Source: Sphagnum compactum
Taxonomy: Eukaryota > Bryophyta > Sphagnopsida > Sphagnales
Assembly (NCBI GenBank): GCA_965153455.1
Contig: OZ234493.1
Coordinates: forward strand, 16,668,213-16,732,212
Direction: 5' to 3'
DNA length: 64,000 nucleotides
The notes below the pieces were generated by a model that did no database searches, was not told the origin of the DNA, and worked only from the letters and a program-made list of their open reading frames with translations. Below, one piece after another: positions 11,601 through 20,927 of the stretch. How positions within the stretch are numbered: position 1 is the stretch's first letter; the number at the start of each line of letters is the position of its first letter. The translations under genes and the position numbers were made by a program.

Positions 11601-12640
11601 ATTTTTATTTTAGTGTTCTAATTTAATCAAAATTTTCCAAGTCTAATTAAATTTATCGTCTAGTTTGATCTAATTAATACCTTGGTACCTTGGCTAATTC
11701 AACATTAATTATTTTATTTTTTAAATTTTCAAAATTTCAAAAAATATGTCTTTTAAATCAAAAACATATTGTGAAGGAAAATAATGAATATTTAAGAATA
11801 TTTCATTTGTTGAAATGAATTTTTCAAAAATAATTAATTATTTGAGGAACATGTGTTGAAATGACCAAGGTATTACGGTATTAATTTTGTTAGATTTTGC
11901 CAAGTTTGGTTAAGTTTAGCTTAAATAATTATGTTTAGTTTAATTTATGCTAGTTTAATCAAAGTTTAGTTTACTTTAACCCAATCTAAATTTATATTAG
12001 TTTATTACTTAGTAGGCCTACATTTAGGTTAGGAATGTCTAAGTTAATTTAAGTTAACTTATGTTAGTCAAGGTTAAGCTATTAAGTAGACTAAATTAGT
12101 TTAAATCAAACTAGGTTAACTTAAGATGAATTAGGTTAACTTGAGTTTAAAATATTATCGTTTATAAATTAATGATAAGTAATAGGTATATTTAATAAAT
12201 ATTGTGATGCCATGGTTAAGGATTTGTTCCCAAAAGTGAAGGTGGGGGAATTCAAATCTTCCCACTTGCAAGCCTAAACACTTAAATGCTTAAATACTTT
12301 GGTGGTTTACGTAACTTAATAAACTTTTTTAATGCCTAGGTTAAGTTGTTTAAAGTAGGCTTTCTAGGCTAGGTGGCCTAGATTAGGCTTTCTAGGCTTG
12401 GTCCTTTAGGTTAAGAAGCTAGCATGTTGCAATATTTGATTAGAAAAAATATATATACATTTTTTGTTTAAAAAAAAATAGTGGCACATGGCATTTTGTG
12501 AGGTTATCATGTGTCTTGTTGGATCCAGGATTATATTTTTGTAACTATAGTCATGGCAAATCATAGTCGTTAATGTGGTTGCGATAAATGCGACTAATCA
12601 TATTTACAACGTGGTCTTATGTAGTCATCTCCATTCATAT
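8700..12640. repeat. 3.9-kb AT-rich degenerate repeat block
   Basis: A gene-free block dominated by short degenerate words. The left part (about 9090-9420) is rich in CCTA words, the middle in CC-containing words, and the right part (about 11990-12420) in TAGG/GGTTAAG words, that is, roughly complementary composition. Both outer edges carry AGTCAC/GTCAT-like words (8720-8760 and 12545-12630) in opposing sense. This suggests a very large imperfect foldback, but arms cannot be aligned by eye. It may be an aged terminal-inverted-repeat transposon or satellite-like DNA. Confidence 0.55.
9720..11960 (+). repeat. Degenerate short-word satellite-like array (TTTAGCCAAG / TTTTGCCAAG)
   Basis: For over 2 kb almost every 10-12 bases repeats a variant of AAGTTTTGCCA, AAGTTTAACCA or CCATGTTTAGCCA. 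A higher-order pattern is visible at 10850-11450, where ATAACCATGTTTAACCAAG-like phrases recur about every 60-70 bp. No open frame survives. The region is neither a simple microsatellite nor a clean tandem repeat, so repeated slippage and mutation of an original 10-12-bp unit is likely. Confidence 0.85.
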
Positions 12641-13385
12641 ATATTTTTTATCAAAACATCTTGTAACATTTTTGAAAAATCTTAGCTAGTACTTGCAATC
12701 TAACGAAGGTTTGCCTTGTAGGTTATTGTAGTTTTTTTAGGTCTAGTGGTTTGTGGGGGTGGCTATTTGTTTACATTCAAACCTATCAACTAGGTACTTA
12801 TGAAAGTTACTAAAGATCACATGTAGTTTGAAATGGTTTTCAAAAGGTTGAAAAAATTTCGCATCGAATTTCATATGAAATGGTGGTTTTTGTGTGATGC
12901 TATTGAAATCTACGTAACAGGTTGATGCTCTACTCGACATAGATCTTCACAATGGGTATGCATGTGATTGTGTACACATGGTGTTGTTGCTTCATTGGTG
13001 AACCACATTTTTTCCCTTCAACCTTGTTGGTTTTGTTGTCAATGCTGACACGTTTAGGTGAGGGACATTGGCAATGTTGTTGCTTGGTGCATTGGTTTTT
13101 TTTGTCACTTCTTAAAGTTGTGCATCATTATTTTGTAGGTTTTCGAGCAATTTCTGTGCTTGTAAAAAAAAAGGTCTGACCATATGGTAGCGTTGATGAT
13201 GTTGAATTCTACCAAAAACCAAGCCATTTGATATGGAGCTAAAATGCCACGCACAACTTTGCGAATCAAGCCTGTGGTTGTGTCCATCGTGAGTTCAGCT
13301 TCAATGTCTGCATGCGGGATGTGCAAGGTGTCCATGAGTAACTTCACATTTCCTAGAATGCCAAGAATCAAACTAAAATGAATGT
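12641..13385. other. Region with a possible second exon of the minus-strand hypothetical gene
   Basis: On the minus strand, 13371-13105 is open for 88 codons and contains an IPHADIEAEL segment and a TTTGLIRKVV segment that look protein-like. It may be an exon of, or a relic related to, the hypothetical gene upstream at 13386-13721. No splice junction can be defended. Nothing else is recognised. Confidence 0.3.
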
Positions 13386-13721
13386 CTATATGAAAACAAA
13401 ATTTTTAAAAATGAATTTATAAATTCGAAAAAATGAATGCCAAGGTGCCAGCATCTTGTTATGTTGTTCCAGGAATTTGGTTTTCTTCAGAACGTAGCTA
13501 TCCACAAATTGGTTCGCTTCGATGGAACACCTGAAAGCGAGGGGCACAAGATATCCTTTGTAACCGCACACATCCAGAAGTTGCAACTGGCTGTCGGTCG
13601 GATAGTAAGTTTCTTGGTCTTTCTTTGCTTTTTTGTCAATCGACGCAAGGGTGGATTCGATGAGCTCCTTCTTCAACTTCTTGAGCAGCGCGCCATAATC
13701 TGCAGTTTTCGGTGGAGCCAT
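13386..13721 (-). CDS. Hypothetical lysine-rich protein (first exon or whole small gene)
   Basis: Starting at 13721 the minus strand reads ATGGCTCCACC in a good plant start context (A at -3, Ala as second residue) and stays open for 111 codons. The N-terminal third is Lys-rich (ALLKKLKKELIES, then KKAKKDQE); after that come DSQLQLLDVCGYKGYLVPLA and a segment with YVLKKTKFLEQHNKM. The frame also extends upstream of this Met to 13943, but the upstream part looks like non-coding leader. The last 20 or so residues, which turn hydrophobic and Phe-rich, may be intron read-through. I do not recognise a family. It is head-to-head with the OSCP-like relic at 14481, so 13722-14480 could hold a bidirectional promoter. 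Could be a real small gene, a first exon or a captured fragment. Confidence 0.4.
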   Translation of the reverse strand: MAPPKTADYGALLKKLKKELIESTLASIDKKAKKDQETYYPTDSQLQLLDVCGYKGYLVPLAFRCSIEANQFVDSYVLKKTKFLEQHNKMLAPWHSFFRIYKFIFKNFVFI

Positions 13722-14480
13722 GTTCAGTGCCTGCGTTATCTTAACATGTACACTAAAGAAAGTTCTTGAAACTTGTTTGAGGTTTGTTAAGTGACGGCAG
13801 ATTGCATGAGAGCGATCAACACGATGGCAGACTGTGTGAGAGAGATTAACACACCGGTAACACAACGACAGATTGTGTGGGTAACGGTAAGAAGTATTTT
13901 GAAAGAAATTTGTTTGGGTGTTTGAACAATTTTTAGGTAGCAATGGGCATCTGGCAGATGCACTGTCTATGGATTGGTCAATAAAAAAAAGCCTGTGCCA
14001 ACTCCTAAATTATCCCTGTTGCTGTGATGAGGAAGGAGAGAACCGATCTTGAACATGAAGAATGAGCAAGTGTCAGAAGTGAGTCAGAGGTGAGTCATAC
14101 ACTAATAATTGCAACATCAGCAGTTGTTGTATACAGAATTCGTTTTCTGCAGAGTCCACCGGGCTTGTATTTCCTTTTTAGCCTCTGAAGAAGCACCAAG
14201 TTTCAAGGGATTTTTTTTTCGCAATTGCATTCTCTAGTAGGAGGAGAAAGAAGGTCTTGACAGATACGGCAAGTGTCTGATGGAGCGCAAACAGGCACCA
14301 GCAACAAAAACAGTTCGGATGTAAGCAAAACTTTTAGGGTTGTTTATCAAGATTGGAAAATTTTGGGTTCCTCAACTTGTTTGCGAGGAGAAAGAATTTG
14401 TTGGAGTTCTGAAGAGTGTTCTGTGATTGGAGGAAAGAGGAGAGGAAGAGTTCAGATTTCCAGAGAAAGAAGGAGGCGCA
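13722..14480. other. Divergent intergenic region
   Basis: Lies between the minus-strand hypothetical gene and the plus-strand OSCP-like relic. A CCAAT box on the minus strand (ATTGGTCA at 13973-13980 on plus) and moderately balanced composition are compatible with a promoter. The plus-strand frame at 14273-14578 crosses the leader of the OSCP-like relic and is not called. Confidence 0.35.
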
Positions 14481-15457
14481 ATGTTGCGATCAAGTCGAGC
14501 ATTGAGAGGATTTCTGGGTGTTATTGCATCGGTATCGGCATCATCATTGGCCTTTGCGTCTCCTTCTATCTTTACTAATGCCAATGAAGTGTAGAAGGAT
14601 CGCTGTCGTCTCTTCCGCTGCTTGTAAGGTAAAATTCTTATGTGTTCTCCTTTTTGGACTATAGTATGGTAATGGAACTTCTGGAGGATGAAAAGAGAGC
14701 TGAGAACTTGTTAGGGTTTTCTTGTGCAGGCAGTTCGTGGACACGGAGCGAAACGATCCATCGATGAACATGTCGAGGTTTTTTCGTTTCTTTTCTTTTC
14801 AGACACCCATTTGGTTTTTTTGGGGAATATAGTCCTGATATGCTAGAGCATCATACTAGATTGAATTTGGATTTATTACTATTTTTTTAATTTTTAGGGT
14901 TTCATTTTTTTTCCTGTTGGAATTCTAGGTACCTTTGCCCAATTTTGGAGTTGCAGGAAAGTATGCCTTAGCCCTGTACATAACAACAGTGCGGAAAAAT
15001 GCTTTGGAGCTTGTTGAGGCAGACCTGCAACAAGTTTGTGGTGCTGCAGAGACCAATCTTTTGTTTGCTGATTTTCACAAGGACCCATCTGTTTTAAAAA
15101 CAGTCAGGGTGAAAGCAATTGTGGACATTTTCAAGAACATCAAGTTCAATGATGTCATGGAGAACTTCCTAGGTATGGGATTGTACCTTTATCACACAAA
15201 CCACTTCTTTTCTGGTCTTCATATAGCCAATTAGGGTTTAAGGACGGCACATAAGCATATGCTTGTTGTGATGTGAAAATAGGAGATAGTTTAAGGGTAA
15301 GGGTAAGTCTCTCAGTTTAGTTTTTTCTCAGCTCAACAGGCCTTTGATGCATGTATTTTGCCTATTTTAGGGACTTACAAAACAAGAGTTGGAAGACATA
15401 AAGAATGCAATGAAGGGTTGTTTAAAGCCAGGCCAGACCCTTAAGATTGAGCAGAAG
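14481..15457 (+). pseudogene. Mitochondrial ATP synthase OSCP (subunit O/delta) gene relic
   Basis: OSCP links the F1 head to the peripheral stalk of mitochondrial ATP synthase. Candidate exon 1 carries a presequence-like stretch from 14481 (MLRSSRALRGFLGV, Arg/Ser-rich, TAG at 14592); a +1 frame from 14584 to 14628 leads to a GT donor. Further exons are 14730-14777, 14929-15172 (VPLPNFGVAGKYALALY..., through KDPSVLKTVRVKAI to NFLG) and 15371-15457 (LTKQELEDIKNAMKG and TLKIEQK), all with AG/GT borders. The third and fourth match the OSCP N-terminal helical domain and the later LT...L...K.T.EQK segment. The region between them (the LLAENGKL-type block) and the conserved C-terminal part are missing, and the remaining exons do not join in phase, so this is a gapped, intron-containing fragment. 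Alternatively, lost exons sit elsewhere, but none is visible nearby. Confidence 0.7.
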
Positions 15458-16659
15458 GTAATGTCCTCATGTGCCTAAAATACTGGCTGCATTTTCCCAT
15501 CTGTACAATTGCACTTTCTGACATCTTGCTCAACTGTCTGCCTACCTATCCTGAATGACTTGAAGCAGCAAAAATGGGCTTTGTAGATGGCTATTCCTTT
15601 CAGACATTTTACTGCCTCATGAACCAGTTCTTAGCATGCTAGACCCTTCTATTTGTGATGAAGTTGAATGATCTGATAGAATTGATTGCTCTCTCCTTTT
15701 TTCCAAAAACCATCTTGAATTGTTCAGGAGGGTTCTTGAGTATGGAGAATGCAAGAAAAACCAAAATGGTACTGGAAGTTGTCTCTAGGAGGTAAACTCT
15801 GTCCAACAAATGAATGAGACCCTCAAAGCAAAATAGTTTCCTTTCAGGATGTGGTGGAGGTTATGGCGGCAAGAAGATCAATGAAGTAAGATGCATTAGT
15901 GATGGTGAGGGGAAAGGTGCAAAGCAAAGCCTCTGTGGAATCCAAAGACAAGAACCATGACACAGGTGCACTCACAGCACAAAATGTCAATGAGAATGCG
16001 TTATACTTGGAGATGACGCAGACCATAAGCACCTATTCTTCTCTATCACATCTCCAATTTTTGATGAACCAGATGTTTTTCTATGGGAGTGAGGGGAAAT
16101 TTTTCACAGAATTCTGAGATGTGGTGATGTTGATACCAATCTGTCATAGTATCTTTTCTGTGTTCATACAAGGTATCTGAGTGGTATCCTCTCCATAATG
16201 TGCCGCAGAGAAGTTCACTATGGTTGATCCCTCTTCTTCTTTCACCCTGTGAGCCTGATGTTTTACTGGCGTGTTGCTGCAAGTGGATGTTGGTTTCAGT
16301 GTACATGAATGGAGAGGCATCTTTGGGTGGAGTTACGAATGGAGGGTGATTTTGGGATGGGGTTCTCGTAAGGAGCAAGTCACAGTTTTAAGGCGCAAGG
16401 TACTTTCACATTTTGCTTCCCATTCATTGTTTGTTTTGTCTGACCCAATTGGAAACCCTTATCTTACAGGTTTTTCCATTCTTCTTGCTTCATCCACTCT
16501 GCCTTTTCATCTTTGCCTTCTTTTGCATCAAAACTCCCAGAAACATAACCAGTTGGAGAAACCATCGATATCATGACATCCAGCGGTAAATGTTATTTAT
16601 GTGTGACTGATTTTCTTCTTGCTTCCTACTACCCCAATTGCTTATGTTTTTCATTGCAG
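15458..16659. other. Intronic or intergenic DNA between gene fragments
   Basis: No OSCP C-terminal exon is found. Short frames on both strands (for example 15899-16117 plus, 16046-16378 minus) show no motif. Confidence 0.45.
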
Positions 16660-16910
16660 GTGTTCATCTTCAGTGAACTGCTCAACCTGCAAGATTCAGT
16701 AGATTGTGAACCCATTGCTAGAATGTATTGTTTTGCTGTAATCTAGGTGTCATTTGTACTGGTTGAGAGGGATGGCAAATGGGATCCGAAACTTGGCAAG
16801 CTAGCAGTATATGTCCATATCAACATGCAAGATGCAAAGCATCCTGTACCACTTGTCACTGTCTACCATCAGCTCCACCCAGTGCTGTCCTTATCATGAT
16901 ACACTTTCTT
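16660..16910 (+). pseudogene. Unidentified exon relics
   Basis: After a TTTTTCATTGCAG acceptor the plus strand reads VFIFSELLNLQDS, which faintly resembles the HPSLFAFSEIL part of COP9 signalosome subunit 7; with one stop in between, a second stretch follows from about 16747 (FVLVERDGKWDPKLGKLAVY, then VHINMQDAKHPVPLV). Both look like true protein sequence, yet I cannot assign the second one and hold the first only weakly. They have the same orientation as the OSCP and TPP fragments on either side. Confidence 0.3.
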
Positions 16911-17078
16911 GCAGGCCATGTTTGGGCAACGGTATTTGGTCTGAAGCTTTCTTTTCCTTACTCCATGCCTTTGTCTTTGAGTGTGGGTAGATCCATTGTG
17001 CTATGGTGAGAATGTCACCAATTCTCATGATTTCATACTTTTGGCCACCTAAGTCTTAATGCATAGCTGGATGTCTAG

Positions 17079-17374
17079 TGCTGGAATGTGATGCATTAAA
17101 TGCCTTTTTGCAAGGCTTGGAAATTCGTCCAGCTATAACACGGGATAAGGGCAAGGCTGTAGATTTTCTGCTAAGTTCACTTGGTGAGTACAACGGCAGC
17201 AGAAACCTCACGAAACAACAAACTCATATCCACACAAGGTTGCCAATGTCAAGTGCATGAATTTTAATACAAATAAGGAAGTCGGTTGTGGTGGACATGG
17301 CAGGGCGATCTGATTGCAGGGATGTATTCCCAGTCTATATTGGAGATGATCGAATAGATGAATATGCCTTCAAA
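17079..17374 (+). pseudogene. Trehalose-6-phosphate phosphatase (TPP) two-exon fragment
   Basis: TPP removes phosphate from trehalose 6-phosphate, a plant sugar signal. Exon 17079-17183 encodes LEIRPAITRDKGKAVDFLLS, matching the TPP LE.RP...DKGKA..FLL block; exon 17304-17374 encodes DVFPVYIGDDRIDEYAFK, the HAD-family motif IV region. Using the CAG acceptor at 17301-17303 and the GT donor at 17184, the two exons join in frame across a 120-bp intron, and the second ends at the usual TPP intron position after AFK. The expected GDDRTDEDAFK has two changes (Thr to Ile, Asp to Tyr). The catalytic DxDGT motif upstream and the following LRE... exon are not found within several kb, so this is a fragment. 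Confidence 0.75.
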
Positions 17375-17611
17375 GTAAGAGGCATTCTACTATATATGGT
17401 CTCATCTATCTTGGTTGCGATGTGTATTTATGTGGCTCTTGTCATCATGTCTGCATTTTCATTCATGAGGGTGGGTTCTTTACTTTGTGCACTTATCAAT
17501 CTTTTGGGTCTTTGTAGTAAATTAGTCTTAGTTTGGATATCATTGTAAGCTGTTGGGTTTAGTCATGTTGAAGACCTCTTGGCTGTTATGGGGCCTAAGA
17601 ATTGATGCTAA

Positions 17612-17857
17612 ATGGCAGCTTGTGATTGCTCAGAGACAGGTGTAAGAGCTGCAAAGCAAGTACCACAGCAGCTTTCACCTCAGCAGGCAAAGCATTTGGA
17701 GGAAACAACCAGTGATGCATATGTGTTTGAGTGCAGTTTTTCTTTTGCGAGAAATGTATCCCTCAGTGAAGATGATCTGAAGAATGCTGACACATTTGAT
17801 GTTTCAATGAGCTCATCTCGCTCCATAGTCAAACTTATTCCAATATGCATTCATTGA
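17612..17857 (+). pseudogene. Unidentified coding-like fragment
   Basis: An 81-codon plus-strand frame with balanced, protein-like composition: TGVRAAKQVPQQLSPQQAKH, then ETTSDAYVFECSFSF and LSEDDLKNADTFDVS. I do not recognise the family. It lies 240 bp after the TPP fragment but does not match any TPP C-terminal sequence I know, so it is probably another captured or decayed piece. Confidence 0.3.
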
Positions 17858-18499
17858 CTTCATCAAATCTACATGGATTCCAAACGAGGAAGTCTCATAA
17901 AGTCCTTTTGAAATTTCAACCCAAAAATTCACAAGACAACACAACAAAATCTAGGTGGTTTGAAAACTTGGAAATTCCACAGTACAAGAGTGATGTGTGG
18001 GAAAGATGTATCTTAAACTTTGACTCTGCACATGGAACTACTCCATGTCCCTCACAGCTTGCTTGGACACTCCTCTAACAACATGGGTTTCTTCTCTATA
18101 CTTATAAAAAAGATATTTGAACTGCTAGTATAGTCCAAGATCTGCATGCTCAAGAATTAGACTCTACAGACTTTTGAATCACTCTACTGGAGTCCAAAAT
18201 ATCTGCATGTTTGAGTGTCAGAGCTGATCTTGCCTGCCTTTTGGGCAAGTACTTCCCTTTCCCCCTTTGTGTTTCGTGACTTTTTATTCCCCAGCCAAAT
18301 AACTTCTTGGCCAGGCTTCCTCCCCATACTGAAGGAGGGAAACTGATCTGAGCTCATTGGCAACAACAGGGTCTACCACTTCGCGCGAATAGTCCCACAG
18401 AGCTTTTAGTGGCTAATCATATTTGGTTTACAGCCATGCAGTGCAATATTTCCCATGGGTGCAAGCTTTGGATCAAGATTGTACCACCTAGTGTTGGTC
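17858..18499. other. Intergenic DNA, nothing recognised
   Basis: Moderately AT-rich, no supported gene or terminal repeat. Confidence 0.45.
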
Positions 18500-18990
18500 T
18501 GGTATAGAGGCTGGCATAGAGGCCTGCTGCACCTGGTATCAATAATCATAGCAAGGTCCCTACAAGACTGGTATGACCTGAGGCAACACCAGCCTGGTAA
18601 GGACCTGACGTAATACCAGTTTTATAATTATTTTGAAGATCAGGGATTTACAAGTGTTGGGTGGTTTTTAGAACAAGGGATAGATATAACATGTAAATTA
18701 TCAAACTGGGTATACATCCACTTACCTATTGATTCTCAAAATCTTCAAAATTTTGGTTTTGCTATATAACCCTGGTTCTCCAAAAATATGAAACAGTCAA
18801 AGAATCATCTAGAGAACTGTCAACTGGTTCTTTGATGGTTCTTTCATGAAAACCATTGGTTTTGTAAGGGTTTTGAAACAACCAGAACCAACAGTGTAAT
18901 TTATTCATAAATCATTCAAAGAACCAGAACTGATGGTTCTTCTAAAAATTCAAAGAATTGCACCACACAAGCATATCTCTATCTCATACA
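18500..18990. repeat. CCTGGTA / GGTTC-rich repeat with hAT-like end
   Basis: The left half (18500-18650) is full of CTGGTA and CCAGNCC words and resembles, in inverted sense, 43480-43650, including the AACATGTAAAT motif at 18688-18698 against ATTTACATGTT there. From 18653 the sequence GTGTTGGGTGGTTTTTAGAA resembles the ends of the hAT-like elements in this window, and GGTTC/GAACC words follow to about 18950. The right end is not sharp. Confidence 0.45.
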
Positions 18991-19553
18991 AGTTAAAAAC
19001 AGTCTTGAACCCAATACCAGGACCAGGCTAGATTGTTCAAAAGTGGATACCAAACAAATTTTATTTTTCCTTCATGTGTAGATGGGAAATGCATGAAAGC
19101 GTCCCACAAATATATATACATTGAAAGACGAATTAGGAAACCAACTTGTACTTAGCAGGTGGACCTAAACTAACTAACTCACTTGCAATTGTGCAAAATA
19201 CACTTTTGTTGTGAGCCCTTTTCCAGCTCAAGTGTATGCATGAAATACACATGATGTGTTAGTTAGCTTTGGCCAAAAAATAGAAAACCTCACTTTTGCT
19301 GGGGAATGAGCATGGCACCATTACAGAAAAAGGGAACTGTAAAAGGGAGGACAATGGAACATACCTTTGTCACCCACCAAGTTTTATTAATAGGGTAGCA
19401 GATTCAAGCAAGGAATTGACATGTAATGTGGTGATGATCGTGGACAACTTGGAGATGCTTGATTGTAAAAGCAAGTGCTCTTTTTTCATCTAGATGTTTT
19501 AGACCAGGTTCATTGGCAATAGTGTAATGGTCTGCAAATATTAATTTGGATGA
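18991..19553. other. Intergenic DNA, nothing recognised
   Basis: A 65-codon frame at 19296-19493 has no recognisable motif and is not called. Confidence 0.45.
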
Positions 19554-19653
19554 AGTTTAACCCCTAAACATTAGGGCTGACCAATTTGATCTGCTAAATT
19601 GGTCTGCTTTTGAGTGTATTGTTGTGTTTCCCTGACATTTAGGGGTTAAGCTT
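19554..19653. repeat. Nested inverted repeat (hairpin), about 100 bp
   Basis: Outer arms AGTTTAACCCCTAAACATTA (from 19554) and its imperfect complement ending ATTTAGGGGTTAAGCTT (to 19653) enclose a second, perfect palindrome: ACCAATTT at 19580-19587 and AAATTGGT at 19596-19603 around an 8-base loop. Such a nested stem could be a tiny MITE or a transcribed hairpin. No target duplication was recognised. Confidence 0.7.
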
Positions 19654-20489
19654 AAATAATATGTAACAAAATTTGGACATGTAAAATATGCAAAAAAAAC
19701 TATGCTCTATTAAATTGTTCTTAAAAAAGGTATGATGGGCTATGATGGCCTAGTCACAATGATTGGCCCTGTGGTGACATTTAACTTGTTGTTTAAGATG
19801 TTTAAGAGTTGAGCAAATAACTTGTAGATTATGTTGAATGTTATAAATATTTGCAAAGGCTCACATATTGGATGTGCATAGATATGTTGTTACAAAGGTC
19901 AATTAATCAATGAAATGATGTTTTGAACCATCTATAGGTTACATTCATTTGAACTTTTGTTACTGTCATTCCCCACTTATGTTGAGCAAAGAATTTGGTT
20001 TATATTTTAGTCGTTTAACCATAAACTAGAAAATTTATACTAACTGCTGAGTATTATTTAATCCATAGACTCGACAATGTGTCATTGATTGCTCAAATGT
20101 CGATTGCAGGTCCCACCACTGGATATGGTCGGTTGGTCACAAGTTTGAGAATAATGGCCCCGCACCTAACAATGCTTATATTTCAATAGGCCAACCTTGA
20201 CACATGAAACACCCAAACTATAAGCTCTTTGAGCAACTAGCTTTGCAAGAAACTTGGCATTTCTCCCAAGCAAGCAAGAATGTGTAAATTGATGGTTGAC
20301 AACACTTGAATTGAAAGATGCAAAATTTGCAAACACCTACAGAACAATCTGTTACAAACAAGCACTTCTTGTTACAATCAAGCCTATCTTGTTCTGTTTT
20401 CACCTGGAAAGGCAATCAACTGTCTGAAAGGGGTGTTCATTAAACAGGGTTTCAAGTTTGAGGCTTTGAAGCTTGAACTATCATTTATA
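19654..20489. other. Intergenic DNA, nothing recognised
   Basis: AT-rich, no supported gene on either strand. Confidence 0.5.
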
Positions 20490-20497
20490 TGTCACAC

Positions 20498-20919
20498 TTG
20501 TGTTGGGATGGGCGGTTATTAGAAATGCCATTAAATGACAGGCAATTTTCAAAGTGGTATATCTGGAGTTCTCAGAAAATCAAGGACCAATCCTGATATA
20601 TAACCCAAGTTATGGAAAAATAAAGTAAAATTTGATATATGAGAGTGACTCTCAAGGTATTTAAGAACTGGTCAAATACCCTTCTATAAAACTGTCAATT
20701 TCTTTCATAAACCCACTGGTTCCTTGAGGGGTTTTGAAAAAGCTAGAACCTGGGGTTCTTTAATTCTGAAATTTTTTAATTAATAATAATTTTTAAAAAA
20801 CAACAGCAACAACAATAGAGCCAGAGGTTTTTTGTTTCTTTCCAAATATTTTCAGAAAAAAAAAAAAAAAAAACTTGAACCATAGGTTTTTCTTAAAATC
20901 AAACAACGGCCCAACACCC
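20498..20919. mobile_element. Non-autonomous hAT-like element (MITE)
   Basis: Left end TTGTGTTGGG at 20498 and right end CCCAACACCC at 20919 are imperfect inverted repeats; the homology extends inward as GGGCGGTTATTAGAA against the complement of the right subterminal sequence. The flanks are TGTCACAC (20490-20497) and ATTCACAC (20920-20927), which agree in 6 of 8 positions, as expected for an aged hAT 8-bp target duplication. The interior is non-coding, has GGTTC/GAACC words and an 18-base A run near 20857. The ends resemble those of the dead hAT element at 50381-54475, which may have mobilised it. Confidence 0.65.
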
Positions 20920-20927
20920 ATTCACAC

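Noticed and set aside
12952-13179. Hydrophobic 75-codon plus-strand ORF
   Set aside because: Cys/Leu/Phe-rich T/G-rich sequence without a defined domain, partly opposite to a better minus-strand frame.
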